Source of the DNA: Hypericibacter sp049323455
Lineage (GTDB): Bacteria; Pseudomonadota; Alphaproteobacteria; Dongiales; Dongiaceae
DNA: 64,000 nucleotides
Direction of reading: 5' to 3'
Assembly (NCBI GenBank): GCA_049323455.1
Contig: JBMONF010000011.1
Span: 62,001-126,000 of the forward strand
Part shown: piece after piece, positions 18,717-27,790 of the stretch
Numbering within the stretch: position 1 is the first letter of the stretch
Layout: every line of letters starts with the position of its first letter
Notes under the pieces: model-generated
What the model saw: only the letters and a program-made list of their open reading frames with translations
What the model was told of the DNA's origin: nothing
Database searches by the model: none
Translations under genes and position numbers: made by a program

Positions 18717-18767
18717 AGTCTATCCGGGCAGGGCCGCCGCCCCGCTCGAAAAGCCCAAGAGGTTGCC

Positions 18768-20033
<1,266 letters not shown>

Positions 20034-20060
20034 GGCACGCGGGGGCCGAGGGGGACAGCG

Positions 20061-20831
20061 ATGGCGCGCAAGGCGAAGCGGCCGGGACGGCCGAGGGCCA
20101 AGGCGGCGGCCCGCCGGCGATCGGTCAAGGCCTGGCGCGCGACGGGGCTGCCGGCCACGGGCCGCTCCTCCGAAGGGCGCAGCGGTGCCATCAGGCGCTC
20201 CATCCCGCATTACCGTCAGACCACCGACTTCACCTGCGGGCCCTCCTCGGCGCTGATGGCGATGAAGGCGCTCGATGCCAAGGCGCCGTTCGGCCGCGCA
20301 CAGGAACTGCAAATCTGGCGCGAGGCGACCTCGGTCTTCATGGGGCCGTCGGGCGGCCACGGCGGCTGCGGCCCGGTGGCGCTGGCCTTGGCGCTCCATC
20401 GCCGCGGCTTCAAGACCGAGGTCCACGTCAATCACCGGGGCGTATTTCTGGGCGAGCGCACCCGCTCGGCCGAGCGCAAGGAAGTCATGCGCGTCATGCA
20501 GAAGCAGGACCTGGCGGAAGCGAAGCGTGCCGGCATACCGATCCATTACGACCGGCTGTCGCAGGCCGGGCTCGAGGCGCGCTTGCGCGAAGGGCTGATC
20601 CCGATCGTGCTGGTCAGCACCCGCTTCATCCATGGCGACCATGCCGCGCATTGGGTCGTCGTCACCGGTTTCGATGCGGACCATGTGTTCGTGAACGACC
20701 CCTGGGTCGCTCTCGACAAGGGCAAGACGCCCAGGGACATGACTCACTATCCGGTGCCGCGGACGGCCTTCGACGCCATGGCCCGCTACGGCAAACGGCA
20801 AGAACGGGCCTGCGTGCTGGTCGGGCGGTAG
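20061..20831 (+). CDS. Peptidase C39-like cysteine protease-fold protein
   Basis: A 256-residue protein with a basic N-terminal tail (about residues 1-47, rich in Arg, Lys and Ala) and a papain-like C39 domain. Predicted catalytic residues are Cys59 in DFTCGPSSALMAMKAL, His197 in HAAHWVVVTG and Asp213 in VNDPW. It has no signal peptide and no transporter partner, so it is not a bacteriocin-processing C39 protein; related stand-alone proteins are often found near RimK-like ligases. It lies 27 bp after sucB and upstream of lpd in the same direction, an odd place inside a TCA operon. Substrate unknown. Confidence 0.78.
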   Translation: MARKAKRPGRPRAKAAARRRSVKAWRATGLPATGRSSEGRSGAIRRSIPHYRQTTDFTCGPSSALMAMKALDAKAPFGRAQELQIWREATSVFMGPSGGHGGCGPVALALALHRRGFKTEVHVNHRGVFLGERTRSAERKEVMRVMQKQDLAEAKRAGIPIHYDRLSQAGLEARLREGLIPIVLVSTRFIHGDHAAHWVVVTGFDADHVFVNDPWVALDKGKTPRDMTHYPVPRTAFDAMARYGKRQERACVLVGR

Positions 20832-20899
20832 GGCATGGTCCCCTTGGTCGAAACGGCGCCAAGTCGTCCCCGCGCAAGCATTGAGGCATGCACACAAAT

Positions 20900-20978
20900 C
20901 GTCGTCCCCGCGAAAGCGGGGACCCAGGGGCAAGCGACGTGCGGTGGCCCTGGGCCCCGGCTTTCGCCGGGGCGGCGA
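20900..20978. repeat. Dispersed repeat family A, copy 2
   Basis: Same layout as 3522-3601: GTCCCCGCGAAAGCGGGGAC at the left, the shared linker AGGGGCAAGCGACG, and the right hairpin CCCCGGCTTTCGCCGGGG. The left arms carry compensating changes relative to copy 1 (the stem stays paired although bases differ), which suggests the hairpin itself is maintained. It interrupts the operon between the C39-like gene and lpd. Confidence 0.75.
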
Positions 20979-21053
20979 AAAAGCACTTCGCCTGATCGGC
21001 ATCGGCTCTAGCGCCGATATCGAAACCTTCACCTTCCCCGAGCGAGAGGCATC

Positions 21054-22463
21054 ATGAGCGACAACGCCTACGATCTGGTCATCATCGGCGGCGGCCCCGG
21101 CGGCTACGTCGCCGCGATCCGCGCCGGTCAGCTCGGCCTCAAGACCGCCTGCGTCGAGATGCGCGGACGGCTCGGCGGCACCTGCCTCAATGTCGGCTGC
21201 ATTCCCTCGAAGGCGCTGCTGCAATCCTCCGAGCTTTACGAGGAGGCCAAGGCGCATCTGGCCCCGCATGGAATCGGCATCGGCGGCGTCACGCTCGATC
21301 TCGGCGCCATGCTCGCGCGCAAGGACAAGGTGGTCGAGGACCTCACCAAGGGCATCGAGTTCCTGTTTCGCAAGCACAAGGTCGATTACATCAAGGGCCG
21401 CGGCCGCCTCGCCGGCCAGGGCCGCGTCGCGGTCGAGCTTGCGGAAGGAGGCGCGACCACGCTTGCGGCCAAGGCCATCTGCATCGCCACCGGCTCGGAA
21501 TCGACGCCGCTGCCAGGCGTTGCGGTCGACGAGAAGCGCATCGTCACCTCGACCGGCGTCTTGTCGCTGCCGGCCGTGCCGGCCCATCTGGTCGTGATCG
21601 GCGCCGGCTATATCGGGCTCGAGATGGGCTCGGTCTGGCGGCGGCTCGGGGCCAACGTCACGGTGGTCGAGTTCCTCGATCGCATCCTGCCCGGCATGGA
21701 CGGCGAGGTCGCCAAGCAGTTCCAGCGCATCCTGCAGAGGCAGGGCATGGAGTTCCGCCTCGCCACCAAGGTGACGGGGGCGCAGACGAGCCCCAAGGGC
21801 GTGACGCTCGCCATGGCGCCCGCGGCCGGCGGCGAGGGCTCGACGCTCGAGGCCGACGTGGTGCTGCTGGCCATCGGCCGGCGCCCCTTCACCGAAGGGC
21901 TCGGGCTCGAGAGCGTGGGCGTCGTCAAGGACGAGCGCGGCCGCATCAAGACCGACCGCCATTTCGCCACCAACGTTCCCGGCATCTATGCCATCGGCGA
22001 CGTGATCCAGGGCCCCATGCTGGCGCACAAGGCCGAGGAGGAAGGCATTGCGCTGGCCGAGATGCTGGCGGGCCAGGCCGGCCATGTGAACTACGAGACC
22101 GTGCCCGGCATCGTCTATACGGCCCCCGAGGTCGCCAGCGTCGGCAAGACCGAGGAGGAGCTCAAGGCCGCGAACCTCGCCTACAAGGTCGGCAAGTTTC
22201 CGATGAGCGCCAACAGCCGCGCGCGCTGCGCCGGCACGACCGAGGGCTTCGTCAAGATCCTGGGCGACGCCAAGACCGACCGGGTGCTGGGCTGCCACAT
22301 CATCGCGGCCGATGCGGGGACGCTGATCCACGAGGTGGTGATGGCGATGGAGTTCCAGGCGTCGGCGGAAGATGTCGCCCGGGCCTTCCATGGCCATCCG
22401 ACGTTGAACGAGGCGGTCAAGGAAGCGGCCTTGGCCGTGGACGGTCGAGCGATCCATATCTGA
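21054..22463 (+). CDS. lpdA: Dihydrolipoyl dehydrogenase (E3)
   Basis: FAD enzyme reoxidising the lipoyl groups of 2-oxoacid dehydrogenase complexes with NAD, 469 residues. FAD loop GGGPGG is at 12-17, the redox disulfide is C44-C49 in GGTCLNVGCIPSK, the NAD loop GAGYIGLEMG follows, and the C-terminal catalytic His-Glu pair is in HGHPTLNEAVKEAAL. Its location after sucAB marks it as the E3 of the 2-oxoglutarate complex. The 222-bp gap holding repeat A2 separates it from the preceding gene. Confidence 0.97.
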   Translation: MSDNAYDLVIIGGGPGGYVAAIRAGQLGLKTACVEMRGRLGGTCLNVGCIPSKALLQSSELYEEAKAHLAPHGIGIGGVTLDLGAMLARKDKVVEDLTKGIEFLFRKHKVDYIKGRGRLAGQGRVAVELAEGGATTLAAKAICIATGSESTPLPGVAVDEKRIVTSTGVLSLPAVPAHLVVIGAGYIGLEMGSVWRRLGANVTVVEFLDRILPGMDGEVAKQFQRILQRQGMEFRLATKVTGAQTSPKGVTLAMAPAAGGEGSTLEADVVLLAIGRRPFTEGLGLESVGVVKDERGRIKTDRHFATNVPGIYAIGDVIQGPMLAHKAEEEGIALAEMLAGQAGHVNYETVPGIVYTAPEVASVGKTEEELKAANLAYKVGKFPMSANSRARCAGTTEGFVKILGDAKTDRVLGCHIIAADAGTLIHEVVMAMEFQASAEDVARAFHGHPTLNEAVKEAALAVDGRAIHI

Positions 22464-22528
22464 ATCTGAACTGCGGGCGTTTTTGTCTAACGTTGGCCGG
22501 AGCGTTTCCAGTTCAGATCGGTGAAGAG

Positions 22529-22665
22529 CCCCCTCACCAGCTTCGGGTAAGGCGCGGCTTTTGCCGCGCCAACCCTCCGCAACCCTCTGCCCGCTCCGCG
22601 GGGCGAGGGAGGAAAATATGAACCCTCTCCCCCACGCAAGTGGGGGAGAGGGAAGAGTGAGGGGG
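22529..22665. repeat. Dispersed repeat family B, copy 1
   Basis: Runs from CCCCCTCACCAGCTTCGGGT to GAGTGAGGGGG, with inner stems GGCGCGGCTTTTGCCGCGCC and CCCCCACGCAAGTGGGGG. The order of blocks (CCCTCACC-AGCTTCGGGTA, GC stem, GCAACCCTCTGCC, GAGAGGGAAG, GTGAGGGGG) is repeated at 38699-38797. It follows lpd and could act as a terminator or mRNA 3' end. Confidence 0.75.
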
Positions 22666-22780
22666 CGTCGCTCTTGCTCGGCACGAGACGCATCAGCTCG
22701 GCTCGTGACGGCGCCGGGTCGCCCTTATGCGATATCCGGCATAGAATGAGCCCATAGGTCTCTTGCCGGAGGTCCCGCGC

Positions 22781-23275
22781 ATGGTGACGACCAAGAACGA
22801 GGCGAGGAAGGACACGGCGGGCGTGATCGCACCACCGCCGCTGCTTTATCTGGGCACGCTGATCGTGGGGGCGGGGCTCGAGCGGCTCTGGCCGTTGTCG
22901 GCTCCGGGCGACGGCTGGACCGGCTGGCCGGTGCGGGCGCTGGGCGGGCTCCTGCTGCTTGCGGGCGTCGCGCTGGGCTTTGCCGCCAGGCGCCGCTTCA
23001 AGGCCGCCCAGACGCCGGTCGAGCCCTGGAAGCCGACCACGGCCTTGGTCACCTCCGGCCCTTATGCGCGCACGCGCAATCCCCTCTATCTGACCCTGAC
23101 GCTCGTCTATCTCGGGCTCGGGCTTCTGTTCGCGACACCCTGGATCCTGCTGCTGGTCGTACCGCTCCTGGTCGTGATGCAGGAGGGCGTCATCAAGCGC
23201 GAGGAACGCTATCTCGAGGCCCGCTTCGGCGAGGACTATCGGCGCTACAAGGCGCAGGTGCGCCGCTGGCTGTGA
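22781..23275 (+). CDS. Isoprenylcysteine carboxyl methyltransferase / PEMT-like membrane protein
   Basis: A 164-residue integral membrane protein with about four hydrophobic segments and the C-terminal signature of the ICMT/phospholipid methyltransferase-like family: SGPYARTRNPLYLTLTLVYLG followed by the last helix and REERYLEARFGEDYRRY. The ATG at 22781 is preceded by CCGGAGG at a good distance; the TTG at 22763 is a weaker start. Substrate unknown; bacterial members methylate small thiols, lipids or isoprenoid compounds. Single gene on the plus strand. Confidence 0.82.
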   Translation: MVTTKNEARKDTAGVIAPPPLLYLGTLIVGAGLERLWPLSAPGDGWTGWPVRALGGLLLLAGVALGFAARRRFKAAQTPVEPWKPTTALVTSGPYARTRNPLYLTLTLVYLGLGLLFATPWILLLVVPLLVVMQEGVIKREERYLEARFGEDYRRYKAQVRRWL

Positions 23276-23464
23276 GCGGCGTCGAGATGGTCGGATCGGA
23301 GAGGTCCGTCCTTTTCGTTTCGGCAAGCCGGGCTCGACCCGACTATCCACCGATGGACCTCCGCCTCAACACCCATGATCCGACGGGACGTGACTTGAAG
23401 CAGGCGCCTTTTTCTGCGCCGGCAAGTGACCGCAACGGGAGAAAGCTGTCCTTCCTGCGCCGCT

Positions 23465-24913
23465 TCACGACCCCTCTTCAGGCAGCGAAGCGCTGGTCAC
23501 GCGGGCACGGCTTCCAACCGCGATGGCGAGCGCGACGACGATCAATCCCGCGGCGACAGCGAAGGTGATCCGCATACCGAGCGCGACGGCGTCGGGGGCG
23601 GCCGCCGTGACGTCGCTCGTCCCCGATGCGAAGGCGAACACAGCCCCCATGACGGAAGCGCCGGTGATGAGCCCGAGATTGCGTGACAGGCTGAGCATGC
23701 CGGAAACGACGCCCCGCTGGTCCGGGCTGACATCCTTCATGACGGCGGTGTTGTTGGATGCCTGGAACAGCTGATAGCCGGGGGTCAAGACGACGATGGC
23801 GGCGGTGTAGCCCACAGTGCCGAGCATCGCCGGAATGATGGATAGACCGAGTGAACCAGCCGCCATCTCGCCGAGACCAACGATGACGATGAATGGCGCG
23901 CCCCAACGGTCGACAATACGGCCGGCGGGAACGCCGCTAAGCGTGGAGATAATCGGGCCGATCGACATGACGATTCCGACAAGAGCCTCGTTGAGCCCGA
24001 GCGCACGAGAGAGATAGAACGGCCCGACCACCAGCGTCGCCATCATCACCGTCGAGACAAGCACGTTCATGGCCAGGCTGGCACTCAACGCCGCATTGCG
24101 GAACGCCGTCAATCGGATCAGCGGCGATGCCGCTTTCGACTCGGCGAGCGCGAAGACGCCGATGCCGAAGGCGGCCGCGGCGAGAAGCGCCACGGTGAGC
24201 GTCCCGAACCGGCCGCGCCCGATCGTCATCGCCAGCGCGTAGGCCGCGAGCGTCAGGCCAAGCAACAGCATGCCCAGACCGTCGAAGCCCGACCGATCGG
24301 TCTTCGCTCTCCGCCCATGGCGGGGCAGGTAGTGCCGGGCGAGAAGGAAATTCAGGATGCCCAGCGGTACCATGACGAGAAAGACTCCCCGCCAACCGGG
24401 CCCGGCGATCAAGACACCGCCGAGCGATGGGCCGAGCGCGGTGCCAATCGCGGACATTGTTCCGAGCAGTCCCATGGCGCTGCCGGTCCTTGCCTTTGGA
24501 ACTGTCTCGCCGACGAGCGCCACGGTGAGCGCCATCAAGACGGCGGCGCCGAGGCCCTGCGCCGCCCGGGCGGCAATCAGCATCCAGAGCGTGGGCGCGG
24601 CACCACACAGAGCCGAGGCCGCCGTGAATAGGGAGATTCCGGCTAATAGCACCCGTCGGCGACCCATGATGTCGCCTAGCCGTCCAACGCTGACACTCAT
24701 GATGGTGATGGCGAGGAGATAGGCGAGGACGACCCATTGGACTTCCTGGAAAGAGCCCATGAACGCTTGAGCCAAGGTCGGCAAGGCGACATTCGCGATG
24801 CTGATGCCGAGCGAGGCCAGCAACATCGATAGCGCAAGGCTGCAGAGCGCCCACCGAGCCGAAGGCGCTTGCTCCGCGCTTTCGGCTACCCCCTCGCGAA
24901 GGCTCTCAGTCAT
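23465..24913 (-). CDS. MFS drug-efflux transporter, DHA2 (EmrB/QacA) type
   Basis: A 482-residue inner-membrane proton antiporter with about 14 hydrophobic segments. The DHA2 hallmarks are visible: the loop 2-3 motif GRLGDIMGRRRVLLAGI and the motif C-like GPSLGGVLI region after GLLGTMSAIGTALG. The start at 24913 was chosen because it gives a normal short cytoplasmic N-terminus (MTESLREGVAES...); upstream in-frame sequence is a shadow of the methyltransferase. Its 5' end overlaps the methyltransferase 3' end by 8 bases, so the two are one operon, divergent from the LysR gene, their likely regulator. Substrate not predictable. Confidence 0.9.
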   Translation of the reverse strand: MTESLREGVAESAEQAPSARWALCSLALSMLLASLGISIANVALPTLAQAFMGSFQEVQWVVLAYLLAITIMSVSVGRLGDIMGRRRVLLAGISLFTAASALCGAAPTLWMLIAARAAQGLGAAVLMALTVALVGETVPKARTGSAMGLLGTMSAIGTALGPSLGGVLIAGPGWRGVFLVMVPLGILNFLLARHYLPRHGRRAKTDRSGFDGLGMLLLGLTLAAYALAMTIGRGRFGTLTVALLAAAAFGIGVFALAESKAASPLIRLTAFRNAALSASLAMNVLVSTVMMATLVVGPFYLSRALGLNEALVGIVMSIGPIISTLSGVPAGRIVDRWGAPFIVIVGLGEMAAGSLGLSIIPAMLGTVGYTAAIVVLTPGYQLFQASNNTAVMKDVSPDQRGVVSGMLSLSRNLGLITGASVMGAVFAFASGTSDVTAAAPDAVALGMRITFAVAAGLIVVALAIAVGSRARVTSASLPEEGS

Positions 24914-25595
24914 GGCGCTTGCCTCGCACGAGACAGTCGATCGCGACCTTGATACCGGAATCGGTCTCCACCGGCCGTTCGACGGTGCCTGCCTTTTCGA
25001 TATCAAGTTGTCCACCCAAAGCGGCGAGCACCTGCTCCGCGGTGTAGAGCAAGTCGGGGTCTTGAGGGCCGCCGTAGCCCTGCTCCAGGTTCGACGAATC
25101 GTGCGCGACGAGCAGGAACGTGCCGCCCGGCGCCACCGCCCGCGCCGCTTGCACGATGATGGGCGCAAGTTCGGCCTCGGGAATCTGGAGGTAGATCAGC
25201 GTGACCAGATCGAAGCCGCCCCTGACGGGCTCGTAGCCCCGCAAATCGGCCACCTCGAAGTCGATCTTGTCGGCGATCTTCCGCTCCACCGCCAGCTGTC
25301 CGCCCTTCTCGATGGCGACGGCGGAGAAGTCGACGGCGCGCACGGACCATCCCCGCTCCGCCAGCCACACGGCGTTGCGGCCTTCGCCTGCGGCGAGGTC
25401 CAACGCCCTGCCGGGCAAGAGGTTCGCGACTTCCGCGATGACGAATCGGTTCGCATTCGCTGTCCAGACGAGTTTCTTCGCGGCATAGCGCCGGTTCCAG
25501 TATTCGCGCTCCGTGGCCGATGGCGGCGTGCCCGCCCCTATGGGCGGCTTTTGCGCCGCATTTTCTATTACTGCTTCATTTCTCCCTGTGGTCAT
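24906..25595 (-). CDS. Class I SAM-dependent methyltransferase (TehB-like)
   Basis: A 229-residue cytosolic methyltransferase. The SAM-binding motif I is ALDLAAGEGRNAVWLAERGW, followed by the acidic VRAVDFS strand, and FDLVTLIYLQI is motif II. The opening EREYWNRRYAAKKLVWTANANRFVIAEV is typical of TehB-like and thiopurine-type methyltransferases that detoxify small molecules. The start at 25595 has GGGAAGAG just upstream; a second ATG at 25613 is possible. Operon with the efflux pump suggests a detoxification pair, an inference. Confidence 0.85.
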   Translation of the reverse strand: MTTGRNEAVIENAAQKPPIGAGTPPSATEREYWNRRYAAKKLVWTANANRFVIAEVANLLPGRALDLAAGEGRNAVWLAERGWSVRAVDFSAVAIEKGGQLAVERKIADKIDFEVADLRGYEPVRGGFDLVTLIYLQIPEAELAPIIVQAARAVAPGGTFLLVAHDSSNLEQGYGGPQDPDLLYTAEQVLAALGGQLDIEKAGTVERPVETDSGIKVAIDCLVRGKRHD

Positions 25596-25762
25596 TGTCT
25601 CTTCCCGTATCATTGGCTTTGACGTCGATCCCGATTTCCCGGAGCCCCAAACATCACTCGTTCCAGGGTGGTCTCCGGCCTGATATGGCGGAAGACGCAT
25701 CAGTTGCATTTCATTCGTGCATATGACGCCACATCACGAAAAATCCGTGCTATGGTCGACGC

Positions 25763-26707
25763 ATGCCACGACCCGATCTCAACCTGCTCGTCACCCTCGA
25801 TGTGCTGCTTGCGGAAGGCAGCGTTGCGCGCGCTGCGCGGAGGCTGCGTCTCAGCCCGTCCGCGATGAGTCGGGCCCTGGCGCGATTGCGCGAGACGACA
25901 GGAGATCCGCTCTTGGTCCGCGCCGGACGCGGTCTCGTCCCCACGCCCAGAGCGCTTGAGCTTCGGGAAAGGGTGGGCCCACTTGTGCTGGATGCGGAGG
26001 CGGTCCTATGCCCTGCCGAGAAACTTGACCTCAAGAAACTTGCGCGGACATTCACGCTGCGAACCGGCGATGGCTTCGTAGAGAATTTCGGCCCCGCCCT
26101 CGTCGCGCGCATCCGCGCCGAAGCATCGGGCGTGCATCTGCGCTTTGTGCAGAAGCCGGACAGGGACGACGCGCCGCTTCGCGACGGCACCGTCGATCTG
26201 GAGACCGGTGTTGTGCGAGAGATCACCGGGCCGGAATTTCGTACGCAGTCCTTGTTCCAAGACCGCTTCGTCGGCGTGGTGCGAAAGGGGCATCCCCTGA
26301 TCAGGGCCAAAATCGCGCCCGCTCGTTACGCGGGGGCCCAACACGTCGACGTCTCGCGGCACGTCGCTCGGCAGGGGCTCGACACGGGACCGATAGACCG
26401 GGCATTGGCGTCGGTGGGGCTCGAGCGGGAAATCGCGATCGTCGTTGGCGGCTTCTCAAGTGCGCTGGCCCTGGCTCGGACCTCGGACCTGATCGCCACT
26501 GTCCCGGAGCGACATACCGGAAACCTGCGCGCCGGCATGTTCAGTTTTGCCCTTCCTATCCCCACGCCGGAGATAACGGTTTCGATGCTCTGGCACCCGA
26601 GGCTCGATGCCGATCCGGCACATCGCTGGCTGCGCGGATGCGTTCGGGACGCTTGTGCTGAGCAACGCGCCGGTTCATCGACACGCACAAGAGCTGCCAA
26701 AGCCTGA
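25763..26707 (+). CDS. LysR-family transcriptional regulator
   Basis: A 314-residue regulator with an N-terminal winged helix-turn-helix (residues 1-62, LLVTLDVLLAEGSVARAARRLRLSPSAMSRALARLR) and a LysR substrate-binding domain with the FTLRTGDGF and GHPLI-type segments. It is divergent from the methyltransferase-efflux operon across a 167-bp spacer, the classical layout for a LysR activator or repressor of its neighbours. The spacer contains CACG-N7-CGTG at about 25735-25749 as a possible dyad but no certain T-N11-A box. The C-terminus ends in a short Arg/Thr-rich tail. Confidence 0.88.
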   Translation: MPRPDLNLLVTLDVLLAEGSVARAARRLRLSPSAMSRALARLRETTGDPLLVRAGRGLVPTPRALELRERVGPLVLDAEAVLCPAEKLDLKKLARTFTLRTGDGFVENFGPALVARIRAEASGVHLRFVQKPDRDDAPLRDGTVDLETGVVREITGPEFRTQSLFQDRFVGVVRKGHPLIRAKIAPARYAGAQHVDVSRHVARQGLDTGPIDRALASVGLEREIAIVVGGFSSALALARTSDLIATVPERHTGNLRAGMFSFALPIPTPEITVSMLWHPRLDADPAHRWLRGCVRDACAEQRAGSSTRTRAAKA

Positions 26708-26793
26708 CGCTCGGCGGCAATGTCTGCAAAGGGTCGACTGCGATCGGGCGCTGTCAAATATCGGAACGACCGCTCCGGGCACGAAACGAATGC

Positions 26794-26812
26794 CTCCGGG
26801 TCGAGCCCGGAG
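26794..26812. terminator. 7-bp hairpin between convergent genes
   Basis: CTCCGGG and CCCGGAG pair around a 5-nt loop in the 152-bp spacer between the LysR gene and the convergent acetyltransferase. There is no U-run, so termination is only a positional inference; the sequence also resembles the edge of family A repeats (GGAGTGACGGG). Confidence 0.3.
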
Positions 26813-26859
26813 TGACGGGAGGGGAGCAACTCCGCCCTGGCGAAGCCGATTGAAGCGCT

Positions 26860-27315
26860 TCAGCGCCCGCCGGCTTTCCAGATCAGGAAATCGAGATCCT
26901 CGATCCGGCGGGCGCCGATGCCTTCGTAGAACCGCGCGGCGAGCTCGTTCGGCCGATGGACCGCCCAGAACAGCGCGCCACCATCGGTCGCGCGGCAGAT
27001 CTCGCACGCCCGCTCCATGAGCGCGCGGCCGGCACCGTGCCGCCGGGCGCTCTCGCGCACATAGAGGTCGATCACATGGAGGATGCGGCAAGCGCAGTCG
27101 GAATCGAAGCCGAAGTGATAGAGCGGATATCCCGCCACCTGGCCCTCGATCTCGGCGTCCGCGCCGAAGCCGTAGCAGCGCACCATCGCGGCATTGCCCT
27201 CGAGCGGGCCCTCGTCGCCGAGCGCGCGCAGATAGGCCGGGAACTCGCGCATCAGGGCGCCGATCGCCTCGGCGTCGTCGGGCCGGGCGGGGCGGACAGC
27301 GACCGGGGCGCTCAT
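26860..27315 (-). CDS. GNAT-family N-acetyltransferase
   Basis: A 151-residue acetyl-CoA-dependent transferase. The GNAT core is visible: VRPARPDDAEAIGALMREF at the start, the beta4 strand IDLYVRESARRHGAGRALME with the pyrophosphate-binding R-R-H-G-A-G-R loop, and NELAARFYEGIGARR near the end. Substrate unknown. It is the last gene of a minus-strand run xerC - CigR-like - GNAT, 19 bp after the CigR-like gene. Confidence 0.86.
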   Translation of the reverse strand: MSAPVAVRPARPDDAEAIGALMREFPAYLRALGDEGPLEGNAAMVRCYGFGADAEIEGQVAGYPLYHFGFDSDCACRILHVIDLYVRESARRHGAGRALMERACEICRATDGGALFWAVHRPNELAARFYEGIGARRIEDLDFLIWKAGGR

Positions 27316-27334
27316 CCCTCGCCGGCCGGCTCGC

Positions 27335-27790
27335 TCAGCGGCTTGCCTCGATCGCCGCGACGGTGAGCACGTCGAGGATCAGGTTGGTGGCGATCTGCAC
27401 CAGGAGCACCTTGTCGTCGGCGATCAGGAGGCGCGTGCCGGGGTAGGGCGGCGGCAACTGCACCACCAGGTCGTAAGGCAGCGGCATGGCCCCGATCCCC
27501 ACGGGCAGCCGGCTGCCGCGCACGAGCTGCATGTAGATGCCGGGCGGCAACACGCCCTTCTTGGCGATGCCCGGCGGCAGGCCCTTGACCTTGTTCCTGC
27601 CTTTGCCGGGACCGGCCGCAACCCACGCGCCATAGCGCCTCCGATAATAGCTGCCGATGAGCCGGCGCTGGATCTCGGTCAGGACGATCTTGCCCCAATC
27701 GACGTCGTCGGCCTCGACCGGCCCGGCCGATCCCAGCGGCACGAGCGCGGCTGCTGCAGCGGCGGCGAGAAGAAAGGCGCGTCGGTTCAT
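27335..27790 (-). CDS. Exported protein with CigR/RcnB-like C-terminal domain
   Basis: A 151-residue protein with a signal peptide (MNRRAFLLAAAAAAALVPLG, cleavage near residue 26) and a basic mature region containing the repeated LPPG motif (GLPPGIAKKGVLPPGIYMQL), then LPYDLVVQLPPPYPGTRLLIADDKVLLVQIATNLILDVL. The LPPG pair and the terminal beta-rich segment resemble the anti-virulence regulator CigR family and RcnB-like periplasmic proteins. The function in this organism is unknown. Its ATG overlaps the xerC stop in an ATGA junction, so it is translationally coupled to xerC. Confidence 0.65.
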   Translation of the reverse strand: MNRRAFLLAAAAAAALVPLGSAGPVEADDVDWGKIVLTEIQRRLIGSYYRRRYGAWVAAGPGKGRNKVKGLPPGIAKKGVLPPGIYMQLVRGSRLPVGIGAMPLPYDLVVQLPPPYPGTRLLIADDKVLLVQIATNLILDVLTVAAIEASR

